Made by a program: the position numbers and the translations under genes | Assembly (NCBI GenBank): GCA_019321725.1 | Contig: CM033105.1 | Coordinates: 12,599,632-12,663,631, forward strand | From: Paulownia fortunei | Lineage: Eukaryota > Streptophyta > Magnoliopsida > Lamiales > Paulowniaceae | Length of the DNA: 64,000 nucleotides | Reading direction: 5' to 3' | The notes under the pieces: model-generated | Told to the model about the DNA's origin: nothing | Seen by the model: only the letters and a program-made list of their open reading frames with translations | Database searches by the model: none | In this document: positions 1 through 11,627 of the stretch, piece after piece | Layout of the letters: every line of letters starts with the position of its first letter | Position numbering within the stretch: the first letter of the stretch is position 1

Positions 1-2382
1 GATAAATTTGTGATTGTGTTTATTGATGACATCCTAATTTATTCACGTAAAAAAGAGCACAAGGAACATTTGAAGATTGTGCTGCAAGTTCTTAAAGAAA
101 AACAGTTGTATGCTAAATTCAAGAAGTGTGAGTTTTGGCTTGAACAAGTGGTATTCCTAGGTCATGTAGTATCAAAGGATGGTATTTCTGTTGATCCAAG
201 CAAGGTAGAAGTTGTCATTAAGTGGCCAACACCAACAAATGTATCAGAAGTAAGGAGTTTCTTGGGATTAGCAGGGTACTATCGACGATTTGTTCAGGGG
301 TTTTCAAAGATAGCAACTCCAAAGACAATGTTGACAAGAAAGAATGTGAAGTTCTTGTGGACCAATGCTTGTGAAAGAAGTTTTGAAGAACTGAAACAAA
401 AATTGACTACAGCTCCTGTTCTTACCATTCCAATTGGAATTGGTGGATTCGTGGTGTATAGCGACGCTTCAAAAAATGGTTTGGGTGCTGTTTTGATGCA
501 AAATGGGAAGGTTATTGCCTATGCTTCAAGGCAATTGAAGGAATATGAAAAGAATTATCCAACCCATGATTTGGAACTTGCTGCTGTGGTTTTTGCCTTG
601 AAAATTTGGAGACATTATTTGTATGGTGAGAAGTGTGAGATATACACAGATTATAAGAGTTTGAAGTACTTCTTTACCAAAAAGAGTTGAATATGAGACA
701 AAGAAGATGGTTAGAACTTGTGAAGGATTATGATTGTGTGATCAACTATCATCCTGGTAAAGCGAATGTGGTTGCAGATGCATTGAGCAGAAAATCCACG
801 TCTTCTCTTTTTGTTATACAAAAGTCAATATTACTGGATTTGCAGAGATTAGAGCTTGAAATTGTACCTAAAGGGAAAAAGTGTATGTTGTCAGCCTTAG
901 TGTTGAGACCTGTACTTCAAGATAGAATTAGAGAAGGTCAAAAGGTGGACACGCATTTGTGTAGATTAAAAAGAATGATTGAGGTTAGAAAGAGGCTAGA
1001 CTTCTCTATTACTGATGATAGGATTTTCGATATAAAGGGAGACTGTGTGTGCCGTTTGACAAGGTCATGAAAGGAGATATTTTAGAAGAAGCTCATACTA
1101 CTCCTTACTCAGTACACCCAGGTAGCACAAAAATGTATAAGGACTTACAACAACATTATTGGTGGCCTAAAATAAAGAGAGATATAGCAAAATTTGTGGC
1201 TGAATGTCTAACTTTTCAACAAGTTAAGATTGAACATCAAAGACCATCAGGGTTGTTGAAGCCTTTGTTGATTCCAAAGTGGAAATGGGAGCACATTACA
1301 ATGGACTTTGTGCTTGGATTACCTAGAACACAAAAGGGGTATAATTCCATATGGGTGATTGTTGATAGATTAACTAAATCAGCCCATTTTCTTCCAGTGA
1401 AATCCACATACAATATGGACCAGTATGCTCAACAATATATTAAAGAGATAGTCAGGTTACATGGGGTGCCAGTTTCAATAGTGTCTGACAGAGATCCTAA
1501 GTTTACATCTATATTTTAGAAGAGCTTACACAGTGCCATGGGAACAAAACTTGCATTCAGTACAGCATTTTATCCACAAAGTGACGGGCAATCAGAAGGG
1601 TTATTCAGATATTAGAGATATGTTAAGAGCTTGTGTGCTAGATTTTCAAGGGAGTTGGGATGCAAAACTTCCATTAGTGGAGTTTACTTATAATAATAGC
1701 TACCAATCAATAATTGGAATGGCGCCTTATGAAGCATTGTATGGAAGGAAATGTAGATCTCCAGTTCATTGGGATGAAGTTGGAGAACGAAGCCTACTTG
1801 GTCCAGAAATAGTTCAACATACCGCTAAGGTAGTGGAGAAGATACGAGAGAGAATGAAGATTGCACAGAGTAGATAGAAAAGTTATGTAGATAAACGGAG
1901 AAAAGATCTAGAGTTTACCATTGGGGATCATGTGTTCTTAAAAGTAGCTCCCATGAAAGGTGTTATGAGATTTGAAAGAAAGGAAAACTCAGTCCAAGGT
2001 ATGTCGGCCATTCGAGATTCTCGAAAGAGTTGGTGATAAAGCTTATAGAGTGGCCTTACCTCCATCATTATCTACTGTTCACAATGTTTTCCATGTGTCT
2101 ATGTTGAGAAAGTACATTTTAAACCCTTCTCATGTGTTAAGTTATGAACCGTTGGAATTGACTCATGATTTAGCCTATGAAGAGAAACCAGTGCAAATTC
2201 TAGATCAGAAGGAAAAAGAGTTGAGAACGAAAAAAATTCGACTTGCTAAAGTATTATGAAGGAATCATTCTGTAGAAGAGGTCACATGGGAAAGAGAAGA
2301 AGAAATGCAGAGCAAGTATCCGGAATTATTTGGTACGTCAAATTTTGAGGATGAAATTTTTATAAGGAAGGAAGGATTGTAA
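1..2382 (+). pseudogene. Broken gypsy pol (RT C-terminus, RNase H, integrase, chromodomain)
   Basis: Reads as the C-terminal part of a Ty3/gypsy polyprotein. RT ends with the FIDD catalytic motif near 23-34 and a FLGH motif near 168. RNase H follows at about 440-800, with the YSDAS motif. The integrase has an HHCC zinc finger near 1095-1220, in which one Cys of the CxxC pair has become Phe, and a DDE core. A GPY/F-like tail and chromodomain close it. Compared with the intact copy at 36234-40682 it has a lost base near 671 causing a frameshift, another frameshift near 1020, stops from Trp or Gln codons at about 1517, 1875 and 2257, and further indels near 1600 and 1975. It cannot make a working polyprotein. 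The coding end overlaps the first bases of the LTR, as in the intact copy. Confidence 0.92.
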
Positions 2383-4674
2383 TGCCCAATTCTCAATACT
2401 CTCCTACATAGCCAATAATAAGCATTTTGTATGAATATGCATCTAATCAATGTGCATTATTGAATTATGGCATACAAATAGCATGATTGCACGAACATGA
2501 ATAATTGTTATTATATGCTTCAGTATGATTTAACATGCATTAGTACATGAAATATGAGATCAAACTTTCATTTCTTGATTTAACATATTCCTTAAGTGCC
2601 CTTTTGTAGTGAAAAGCTCGGTATCTCGGTTAAGGAAGATTGATGTGTTGAATGGCCATGAAATGAATTATTTGTATTGCTCCATACTAGTTATATGCTA
2701 AAGTGATTAATTGCCTAAATATTTACTTGAAATATGTTACATTGGCTAAGAACTAAAAGTATGCACAATGGTGCAATTTGATTGGTTGGTTGACTAGGTT
2801 GCATAAAACCATTCTAAACCGTGTTGCACTTGATTATAACACCAAAGCATCAATTTTTGTCATCTCCTTAGCCCATGAACGTGGCTTTTGGCATGAGAAG
2901 ACACCAAGCATGATGCAACCAATCATCACCACTCCTCTTACCTCTCTTTGAAAGGTCAAAGAAATCATTTTCATCCATATTTCTTGTGGAAGCACCTCAA
3001 AAATGACCAGCCCTTATTCTCCTAAGTTTCTCCCAAATTTCTACACTCTCATACTCACAAAAGTTGAATTCAATCCATAGGAATCCGTAGAACACAAGCT
3101 AGAACAAGTTTTCATCTTTTTAAGCTTGAAAACCGTTGATTTTGAAGCTTAAATCCAACTTAATCAAGGTATATTCTTTTTCAATGTTTCTTATGATGAA
3201 TTTGTAGTATCTTGGATGGTTACATGTTTTAGTATGTTTTTGTATGATTGAAAACTTAAGTAAGTTACACTTGAAGCCAAAACCAAGCTAGTTAAGCTAA
3301 TTTTTAGCAAAATTGATAGTCTTGTGAAATTGTTTAATTTACTTGTTTCTATTGATTTTTAACGCTTATATTGTGTTTGGAAGTTTCTTTGAATGATTGA
3401 AAACAATAGCAATTAGTTTGCTTAATTGAAGGTTAGAATCAATTTAAGTTAGAATCAAGTTTACGTCATTTTAATTCGGATTCTGTTCATGTTTTAGGGG
3501 CTGCCCTAATAATTATGTTTGAATTATTAGTTATTTAATGGCTGCCCTAATGTTTAATATCTTGAATTAGTAGTAAAATATGGAGTATGCATTATTTTTA
3601 AGGTTATATAATTGATATGTAATTCTTTACAAAAGAATGAAAAGTGTATATAAACTTTAACTAGAATAGACTAAATGATTTATAAAAAGGATATTAAATG
3701 GTACATGATTTGATTATGTTAGGCCTTTAACACATCCTATCTTCTAAAGAGATTGGCCTTTTCACCTAGCACAAAGTGGACTTGAGGTAAGTTGAAGCTT
3801 TCATTTGGTGTATCACAAGAATCATATAATGTTTGTTCATGTTTTAATGTGATTGTTGTTGTTTGTCAAATGATGTAATGTTTGATGCATTTATGGTTTA
3901 TGAAGCATGACACTATTAAGAATATAATGAGGTTTTTAAAAAGGAAGTATGGTACTTGATTGATGGTCGGGTAGACAAGGGATGCGGGAGGGACCGGCGG
4001 ACCCAACAAATGATGGCAAATACTTGAGGTTGAAAAACCAGTATAGGAAAGCCACAATGAATGAGATAGAATACGACTAATACCTGAGGTTGAAAGACCA
4101 AGTATGGAAACCCCGTATTAGTACTCTTATTGGCCAATCATTATGAACAGGTTCCGAAAACTATGGTCTATCGCTATTAGTTAGGTACCACACTTCAAGG
4201 GCCCTAAAGAATGATTTATGAATGAAAGCTATTAAATAGAATATTGCATTTAATGATTTATGAGATGTGCATATATGTTATTTGTTATTGCATCAGTTTC
4301 ATCTTACTGAGCCTTTAGCTCATTAGATTCATGTGATGCAGGTGGAAATGTACAGGTTTAGAGGTTAACTGAGTCTCTAGAGCAACCGGACAGAGATTTG
4401 TTCATATGCCATGCTTCAACCTGTTTTGTAGTTTATTTTGAAAACTCTATTTTATTTTTAAATAAGCCGCTCTGTTATGGTTTTGTAAACAGATGTACTC
4501 AGTTTTGATATATGTATATGGTGTGTTTAAAATGATTCAAGTTCTTTCTCTTATAGCTAAAAATGGAAACTTTTAAAAAAAAACCATAACTCTAGTAAAG
4601 ATGAAAAATTAACATTTCTTGACTTAACTATATCAACTTGTTTAAGCTCTGCAATTAGGTTAAGGGGTGTTACA
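2378..4674 (+). repeat. 3' LTR of the left gypsy element (2297 bp)
   Basis: It starts TGTAATGCCC right after the purine tract at 2364-2376 and ends GGGTGTTACA, so it has the TG...CA ends and a short TGTAA/TTACA inverted repeat. It aligns along its length with the LTRs at 33754-36030 and 40678-42949. It contains a pair of direct repeats with the core TGAGGTTGAAA (near 4025 and 4085) and a small hairpin TGAGC/GCTCA at 4308-4322. Confidence 0.93.
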
Positions 4675-4689
4675 TCTTCAGTCCATAGT
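4675..4689 (-). pseudogene. 15-bp scrap of copia gag between two insertions
   Basis: These 15 bases match the copia gag at about 54798-54815 on the - strand and continue at 6435. They are all that separates the gypsy 3' LTR ending at 4674 from the solo LTR starting at 4690. The last five bases, ATAGT, are the target duplication of the solo LTR. Confidence 0.75.
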
Positions 4690-6434
4690 TGCTATAACTT
4701 TAAGGTTCCAAACCCAAGTGTTGGTTGTGTCAAGTAATAAATTTTTCTGAAGTCCAAGGAACATCCGCAGTGATGTTGTTTGAAGTTTTCAAGATTATTT
4801 TTCTTAAAAGATCGGCTTTATATGGTTTAGAATATAAAGAAAAATTTATGCTATAACTAAGACATCAAAGTAATAAAAGTATTGAGGATTAGGAATCCAC
4901 TCTTGAGTTTTGGATAGAGAAATGATTATTTATTCTTTTTACCTCTTTTAAATGTCACTATTGGAATCTATACATAATGAAGGTTCCAATGAAAAGATAT
5001 TCAAATAGCTCATGCATTAAGGTAATCATGATATTGTCTTATTGTTTGCAAATTATCTCTTAACACTAATACTTGTTTATAGGATCAAGTATTTAAACAC
5101 ACCTTTGTCTACAATAAATCAAGGTTCCACATTAGTAGTCGGTGTAGTAGAACCGTATAATAAACTAAATGAACCTAAGTATTTGTTGTGTCATTGGTGA
5201 TACAGAAATCAAGAATCACCACCAAACAAGAAGGGTTTTGATGCCAACACTTATTTATGGGATTAAATATTTATGCACACCTTTGTCTACAATAAATCAA
5301 GGTTTCACATTAGCAGTCGGTGTAGTAGAACTGTACAATAAGCTAAATGAACCCAAGTATTTATTGTGTTATTAGTGATACATAAATCAAAAATCACCAC
5401 AAAACAAAGAGGGTTTCAATCAAAAAATAAAATAATAATACAACACACATGAACATAATGCTGCTTTATAAACATTCCTCTTCCTCCATCAAGAGGTTCA
5501 CCTTTTCTCCTCATCTAAGTGAAATTTATAAATACATAATGAAAGTAAAAATACTAGAAATAAAAGAGAAACTATAGAATATATTTTTATTACTACTAGA
5601 AAACTTAGTCTAAAGAAAGACAATAATAAAAAAATTTCCCACTCTAAGGGTTTTTATGTATCTTAAATGTCATCCAAGAGCCTCTATTTATAGTAGAAGA
5701 GTGCCTAAATTGGCATCTCCAAATTCACTCCAAATTAACTTCAAATATGCTCTAAATTCACATGTCTTTTTTAGATCCAAATATTTTATACTTTTTTCTC
5801 CATGAAATCAACTGATTTTGGAAACATAATCAACATAAAAGTTGTGTATTTATTTGTTAGCTTCATTTTCCAACTTGAATCACCTAATACTAACTATTAG
5901 GGAGAAAGTTATGCTTGATTTAAGGAAATATGTCAGCATAAATAGATCATTTCCAATATACACAACTGGATGAATTTGCTGTTATAATCAAGGTTGAATT
6001 GGGTTGAGCTTCGAATAATAAAGTTGTAGTTCTATCTTTTGGCTTTCAAATGAAGTAATATTTAGGTCCATAGAACTTTTGAACATGGAGTTATTCCCAA
6101 AATACAAAAATAACACAAGTTTGAAAACATGCTTATTTAAATTTTAATGCAAGCCCAACAATTACTTGCAAAGTCCAAGTGATTTCTTGCTTATATTTTG
6201 ATCTACACATGATGGACTTAGGCAAAATCTAATTGTGATGTTTCTTTGATCCAATGAAATATTATCTCCCAACTTGCTCATGAAATGTGTTGTTTTCTTT
6301 GGTTTTATATTGGCTTCTTTTTATTCATTGATTCTCTAACACAAAACATTAACAACAAAATAATATTAACAAGAATAAAGTAATGAAAGTATAAAGAATT
6401 TAATGTAAAAATATGTCAAAATATACAATTAGCA
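4690..6434 (-). repeat. Solo LTR of a third family (1745 bp), duplication ATAGT
   Basis: The ends are TGCTATAAC and AATTAGCA, a TGCTA/TAGCA terminal inverted repeat, flanked by perfect 5-bp duplications ATAGT at 4685-4689 and 6435-6439. The flanking DNA on both sides is one copia gag that becomes continuous when this unit is ignored. The same family reappears in opposite orientation at 62800-64000: shared stretches include the end with TATATTTTGACATATTTTT, the GATGGAGGAAGA region and the TTTGTCTACAATAAATCAAGG region. No coding sequence is present. It carries an internal tandem duplication of about 178 bp (about 5082-5400). The orientation is set by comparison with the right-hand copy and could be the reverse for both. 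Confidence 0.85.
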
Positions 6435-6828
6435 ATAGTCATGAACTAAAAAGCCCTCTATCATACGGCATCAAAAGAACTCTTTAGATACCTGGTATCT
6501 AGACTGCCTTGTATGTTTGCCATACAATTTCTTTAGATGAAGATGGATATTAGCAGCATATGCCATACCCTTATGTTGTCTTTACAACTCGTTTGATATT
6601 AATGCTATAATATAGCACCAAACTTGCTGATCATTATCAACTTGCTTGATGTTCCGCAAGCTTTTCCTTAGTAGAATCCACCAACGAATTTGGTGGCTAC
6701 GCCACATTGTGGGCATAGGCCCTTTTTTCAAACTAGAGAACAATTCGAAGGTTCCTCAACCAATCGACATAGTTGAGACCAATAAGTTTGTTAGTCTCCA
6801 GAATAGATGCAAGTAGATTTTTAGTCAT
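6435..6828 (-). pseudogene. Copia gag N-terminus (degenerate)
   Basis: The ATG is at 6828-6826 on the - strand, and the first residues read MTKNLLASILETNKL, matching the start of the copia gag at 55186. The following Trp-Leu-Arg-Asn-Leu-Arg region is typical of the Gag N-terminus of this copia group. Downstream the frame is broken and the sequence stops at the solo LTR boundary, continuing only as a 15-bp scrap at 4689-4675. It has no complete domain and is not functional. Confidence 0.8.
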
Positions 6829-8281
6829 TTTTTATATCAACCATCTACAAAAATGCGAGGCAAAAAATAATCATGCATTCAACAGTTTATTCATTTATAA
6901 TAAGGTCTTTAATTATAAATATCTCCCACTATTTTATTCGAATCATATCACTTCCTAGATGGATATTTAGGTAAACATATTATCATACATCTCAATTTTA
7001 TGAGCCCATATGATAATACTAAAATGCAGCTAACATATTAGCAATTACATCCCCATGCAACCCTCAAACAATTTTGCATCACTACTTCCCATGTACCCTA
7101 ATTTTATGAGCCCATATAGTACTAAATATCAAGCGTGTCTCATCAAATATCCATGTGAGAAAGAAAATAAAGTATGTCCCACGACTCATGGCCTTAGCCC
7201 TCCTATCCCATTGCCATCTCCATGTTAGTAGTGGTCATAATTATTACCTCCACTTAGCACATCCCATGAATCATGGCCCACGAACTAAGCATGGCAGTGT
7301 TTCACATGCCAACTATTTTTGAAGAAAGGCTTGGACGATTGGGCCCAGCTCAATATTGTCCATTTATACTTGATATAATATTTACTTATAATTTTTAAAC
7401 TTAGAACATTTCTAAGTGAGGGTTCTATTTTACCAAGACCTTATTATTTCATTATTTTGTTTATTTAATGTTTCACTATTCCTAATATTGCAAGCATAGT
7501 CATAGGAAAATATTAAATAAACTTATACATGCATCTACCATACATAAATAATAGGATGATCATAGGCATTTATCCTATGTGATCCACTTGACGCAAAGTG
7601 GATCAATGGTCAATCTAAGGGTAATAATTAAAATGATAATAAATCCTATCTATTACATGAATGTATCGTTCATACATTCATGGGTCTTGAATTTATATTT
7701 TTCTCCACCTTGCTCCTTCTTCTCGTCCACCAAAAATAAAAGAAGATCTCACTATCCTATACTTTCATTACAATTGTTTATCCTAAAAAGAAACCTTGGA
7801 ATTTCTTCCAATGAAAGGTATATTGAAGGGAGATAGAATTTACACTCAGAGTTCAAAAATAGAGAAAATGTGTGACTCGCAAGCCTCATTTTAATCAAAA
7901 ACCCCAAAAGTATTAAAACCATCACATAGAATTTAAAAGGTGTAGGCTCCATGATCATCCATCCCATATATGCTTAATTTAATAATCACCATCCTAGTCA
8001 ACCCACCATGTACTGCAGTTGCCCATGGCCTCGTGCCTACACATGCTCATGTTGCGCGTGCATCAAGCCACTGCCCGTGCGTAGTGCACTAAAAGTGCCC
8101 CACTCTGACCTTCACGGTATAGGGCGGCGCTTTCACCACAAACCAAAATATTTTTTTTATTTTGTCTTGTGTTAATTATTTTAAACATTTTAAAATACAC
8201 AAAATTCTGAAATCAAATTTCAAATCCCAAACAAAATTGCACAAAAATATAATTTTTCATCACATGAAAATCAGGCATATA
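6829..8281 (-). other. Untranslated leader of the copia element
   Basis: This AT-rich stretch lies between the gag ATG and the 5' LTR and lines up in order with the leader at 55187-56668: both share phrases such as TCTCCCACTAT and TTTTATGAGCCCATA. Near its LTR end, at about 8007-8130, is a GC-rich patch with many GTGC/GCAC words, in the same relative place as the GC-rich patch at 56398-56502. I see no open reading frame of note. Confidence 0.65.
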
Positions 8282-10418
8282 TTGGTGAAAGGTAATTAGA
8301 ACGCAATAAATGTCCCGAGATGGTTATGTAACAGAAATTTAAAAATTTAAAATATAATTGAACATACATACTAAATATGCTAAACTAATCCCAGGGTCTG
8401 ATGCGATTGATGGGTTTGCATTTAATGATTTTCCACTTTAACATAAAACTTAAAGCTTATGAATAATACCTAAAATCGCTCATGTTGATGTAGGTATTAA
8501 AACGATTCAAATTGTTAAGCCTTGAGCCAAAAGCTAATTCACAAAACGTTCCAAGTGTCACCCCTCTATGAGTATCAACACCTCAGGAACTTCCATAAAT
8601 TTTGTATATGTTCTAGTAAATACGAATTCTAAATCCTAATCTAGAATAATGGGGGTGGAATTTAATTCTGAATTCAACTGGGTAAAGAAAGAATTAAATT
8701 AATATCAAAACCTTTTTGATGGAACAAGGGGATGAATAAAGTAGAGAAATGGGCTACTTTCGCTTCTCTAGTTGGCTAAAAATTTGCTTTGAAAGCCTTA
8801 TATTTTCGGCCGTATGGGAGGGAGTGTATTTATACTCTTCTCTCAACCCTAATCATATAAGGAATGTAACTCCTTCCATCTTTATCTCATCCTTTTTTTC
8901 CATACAAGAATAGATCTTTGATATGCTCATCAAGACTAACAATGGGCCTCGTACGAGCCCATTAGCTTGGACTTGGACCTCAATTGATTTAATTAAGTCT
9001 ATTTTTTTATCCCTATCAATTAAACAAGTCTAATTTAATTAATTGATCCAATTCATTAATTAAATAGTTTGACTTAAATATCTTAATTAAATTAGACCTA
9101 ATTAAATTATTATGCTATTTAAATTAATAAATTAATTTAACTCTTTAAATTAATTATGCCTATCTTAATTATTTGATATAATAAATTAATTAGTTAGCTC
9201 TTCTTGAGACCCTAATCTTATTAGTTTCAATTAAATATTATATTATTTAATTGAACAAATTTATTTAACCCTTTATATTAATTAAACCTCTAATTAAATA
9301 ATCTTTATTAATTAATTTAATTCAGCTCCTTAGATTACTTTCTAGAAGAGAATTGGACTTTCCCAATATATGTGTAACACCTTGAGTTACAACTAAATTA
9401 ACTGTAGGCTCGTAATTCTTGCAACTTGGTTGAATAATTAAATTATTCTGATTAAATAATTCAATTAGTTAATTTTCTATAAAATAACTCTTTAATCACA
9501 AGAACCTCACAAGTCAATGGGACCACCTAGCGTTGCATCATGACTACCTAATCTTAGGTGAAAAAGAGCGAAGCCTATTTCTTAATACAAGTACCTTGCA
9601 AGTAAGTCCGTCCATCTCCTAATCTTCTAATTAAATCTAGGATATTAATTATTAGTCGAAACCTTATTTAACTTCACATTGACTTCGTTGATTCCATTTC
9701 CAGTCACATTAACTCCACGATGAATCATTAGAAAACCTCATCTAATATTTATCTTACCTTGGCCAAAGACTTCAGAGTCATGGACTTTGTGATGCATTGG
9801 AGATTTACCTACTCATGTAAATAAGTGATAGATCCTTTGTTGGCCACTCATTAACCTCCATATACAAATATATTATACCTAATATAATCACTTTGTGATT
9901 GTCGGGCAATTGAGAAATATATCAAAGTGTAATATTTCGTGCATAAGGTTACAACGGTGCCTCAAGTTTAAGGACTAATTTGTGTGATATCGTAATTAGG
10001 AAATTCTCATATAAATGATGTTTCTAATTGAAAATTTTCCAGAAGGTTTGTACAGTATATTTTTTCTCTAACAAGCACCCGCACACATATACTAATATCT
10101 CTACACTAATATCCATGGTATGAGACATCCTCTTTTCAAGCATGTATCGTGTGCGTAAGTCTTGATATGCTTGTCAATGTCCCATCTGAACCCTCGACTT
10201 GGAATGAATTTAAGACCAAAGTCATAGAAACATATTCCATAATTGCGATCATGTGAGCGACCATGGTCCGTAGTTATGTATGGTTGATGGACTTTATCTA
10301 ATTAACAAAATAATTGAAGATAAAGAAATTTCATTTTATTAAGAAACTTTGAATAAACTATCTATACAAGAGTATAAATGTGGCCAATATAATTAGCTTA
10401 TCAGACACTACTCTAATT
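8282..10418 (-). repeat. Copia 5' LTR, diverged copy (about 2.1 kb)
   Basis: It resembles the LTRs at 49235-51342 and 56683-61009 along most of its length. Shared parts are the long block rich in AATTAATT words (about 8985-9330), the stretch around TTGGCCACTCATTAACCTCCAT, and the end with ACAAGAGTATAAA followed by a degenerate CTCTAA end where the other copies have CTAACA. The boundaries are approximate because both tips are mutated, and no clear primer-binding site remains. Confidence 0.75.
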
Positions 10419-11523
10419 GGTTTTCAAAATAGATTGAACCACACCATTTTCCATTAAGCACATTAAAGCTTCCTCCTCTATATAGTTATTGTTGTCACTT
10501 GAGGATTCATACTCATTTCTACTGATTATTTGTTGGCTTTAGCTTCAGCAACTAATCTTTTTTCTTTCTTTCTGATTTTTTTTCTCTTCCAACCTTTCTC
10601 TCATCTTCGGTATACTTCTGTATAGAAGGATATTAACATTCTTGTGAAAAATCACCTGACTTCCTGTAGTTATAACACAAGTCAGTGAGTGGTTGAATTC
10701 CAAGTTTATTGTCAGTAACCTGGTTTTGTTCATTTTGAGGTTTTTCTTTACGAACCTCTAGAAGTTCCTTAGTAGTAGGGTCATTGATTGATCATCTGAT
10801 AGATTAGTAACCCATTCATTATGGTTTGTGGCTACTAGTGTAGTAGTCCTTTAACCGGACATGCTCATATTTTCCTCTGTCATTCTTCTTATTTTTAAAC
10901 TCAAGTTTTAAGATCAGAGAAGAATTCATGGAGGAAAATTTTTGAGAGGGTTTTTTATTCTCTCATGGCTACTGTCTTTATATCCCGCTCCTTGGGAAGT
11001 CCCCTAATCACCTTTAACACTATTTCCTTACTAGTGTACTCTTTTCCAAGAGTGGTGAGTTCACTAATGAGAGAGGTGAACCTCTCATCCATCTTATCCA
11101 AGGCTTCTCCTAGTTTTATCTCGAAGTTCTTGAACTATAGGATTGTCAAGGAAAGCTTGTTCTCCTTTGTATGATTTGTCCATTCAAAAATCATGATGAT
11201 CTTTTTCCATATCTCCTTAGTAGTCTGACATTTCTTAACTTTGTTGAATATGGCCTTATCAAGAGTTTTGAACAAGATGTACTTGTCCATATTTTCAGAT
11301 TTTCCTTATTCTTCTCAGTAGATGATCATTTGAATTTTAGTTTATCTTTGAGCTTTGTTCCATCAGATGAATATGCCTTTTGTGATTTTTAGTGTACCTT
11401 CTTCTAGCACCATTACATGTCATCGTCAAATGCTGACAAGTGTGCCTGCATATGAATCTTACAATCATCATATTCACCAATAGAAAATATAGAAAGTCTC
11501 TATATGTTATCAATATTTTTCAT
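10419..11523 (-). pseudogene. Copia gag of an older element, broken (- strand)
   Basis: On the - strand, pieces in shifting frames read like the Gag (UBN2-type) of plant copia elements. A segment near 11240-11160 reads TTKEIWKKIIMIFEWTN, then KESKLSL, and further on comes LDKMDERFTSLISELTTLGK and VLKVIRGLPKE. These match the usual order of this Gag family: the W-x-K-I/L helix, then the F-x-x-L/I segment, then the LRSLP-like motif. Stops and frameshifts occur throughout. It is cut at about 10419 by the insertion of the copia element whose LTR ends there. A likely original start codon is at 11523-11521. Confidence 0.75.
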
Positions 11524-11613
11524 TCTGGAAAATGAGTATAAGTTCTCCAAAGAATAGATCTGACTGAAATCATTATATTTTGAAATAACTACAAGTGTTT
11601 TTAAAAGTCAACC

Positions 11614-11625
11614 GCTCTAATACCA
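11614..11625 (-). other. Primer-binding site, initiator tRNA-Met type
   Basis: On the - strand it reads TGGTATTAGAGC, one base off the usual TGGTATCAGAGC, and stands two bases from the LTR end at 11628. This fixes the orientation of the element as - strand. Confidence 0.8.
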
Positions 11626-11627
11626 CT

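Larger units (their letters stand above)
1..4674 (+). mobile_element. Ty3/gypsy (Tekay/Del-like) retrotransposon, 3' part, family shared with 33754-42949
   Basis: The window opens inside the reverse transcriptase of an LTR retrotransposon and runs through RNase H, integrase and a chromodomain-like tail into a complete 3' LTR ending in TTACA. It is almost base-for-base the same as the complete element at 33754-42949, so both belong to one family. The 5' LTR, gag and protease lie left of the window. The element interrupts the gag of a - strand copia element, because copia gag sequence resumes right after its last base. The target duplication should be TCTTC (4675-4679); its partner is outside the window. 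Confidence 0.93.
4675..10418 (-). mobile_element. Ty1/copia element, 5' portion only (- strand)
   Basis: This is the 5' end of a copia element of the same family as 49235-61009. Reading the - strand it shows a 5' LTR (about 10418-8282), an untranslated leader (8281-6829) and the start of gag (6828 leftwards). It is interrupted by the solo LTR at 4690-6434 and by the gypsy element ending at 4674. The rest of gag, pol and the 3' LTR would lie to the left of the window, if they survive. It is itself inserted in the gag of an older copia element that resumes at about 10419. Confidence 0.82.

Noticed and set aside
3866..4137. Open frames of 63 and 73 codons on the - strand, repeated at 35225-35496 and 42143-42414
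   Set aside because: They lie inside the three LTRs of one gypsy family and recur only because the LTR does. They are antisense to the element and have no domain.
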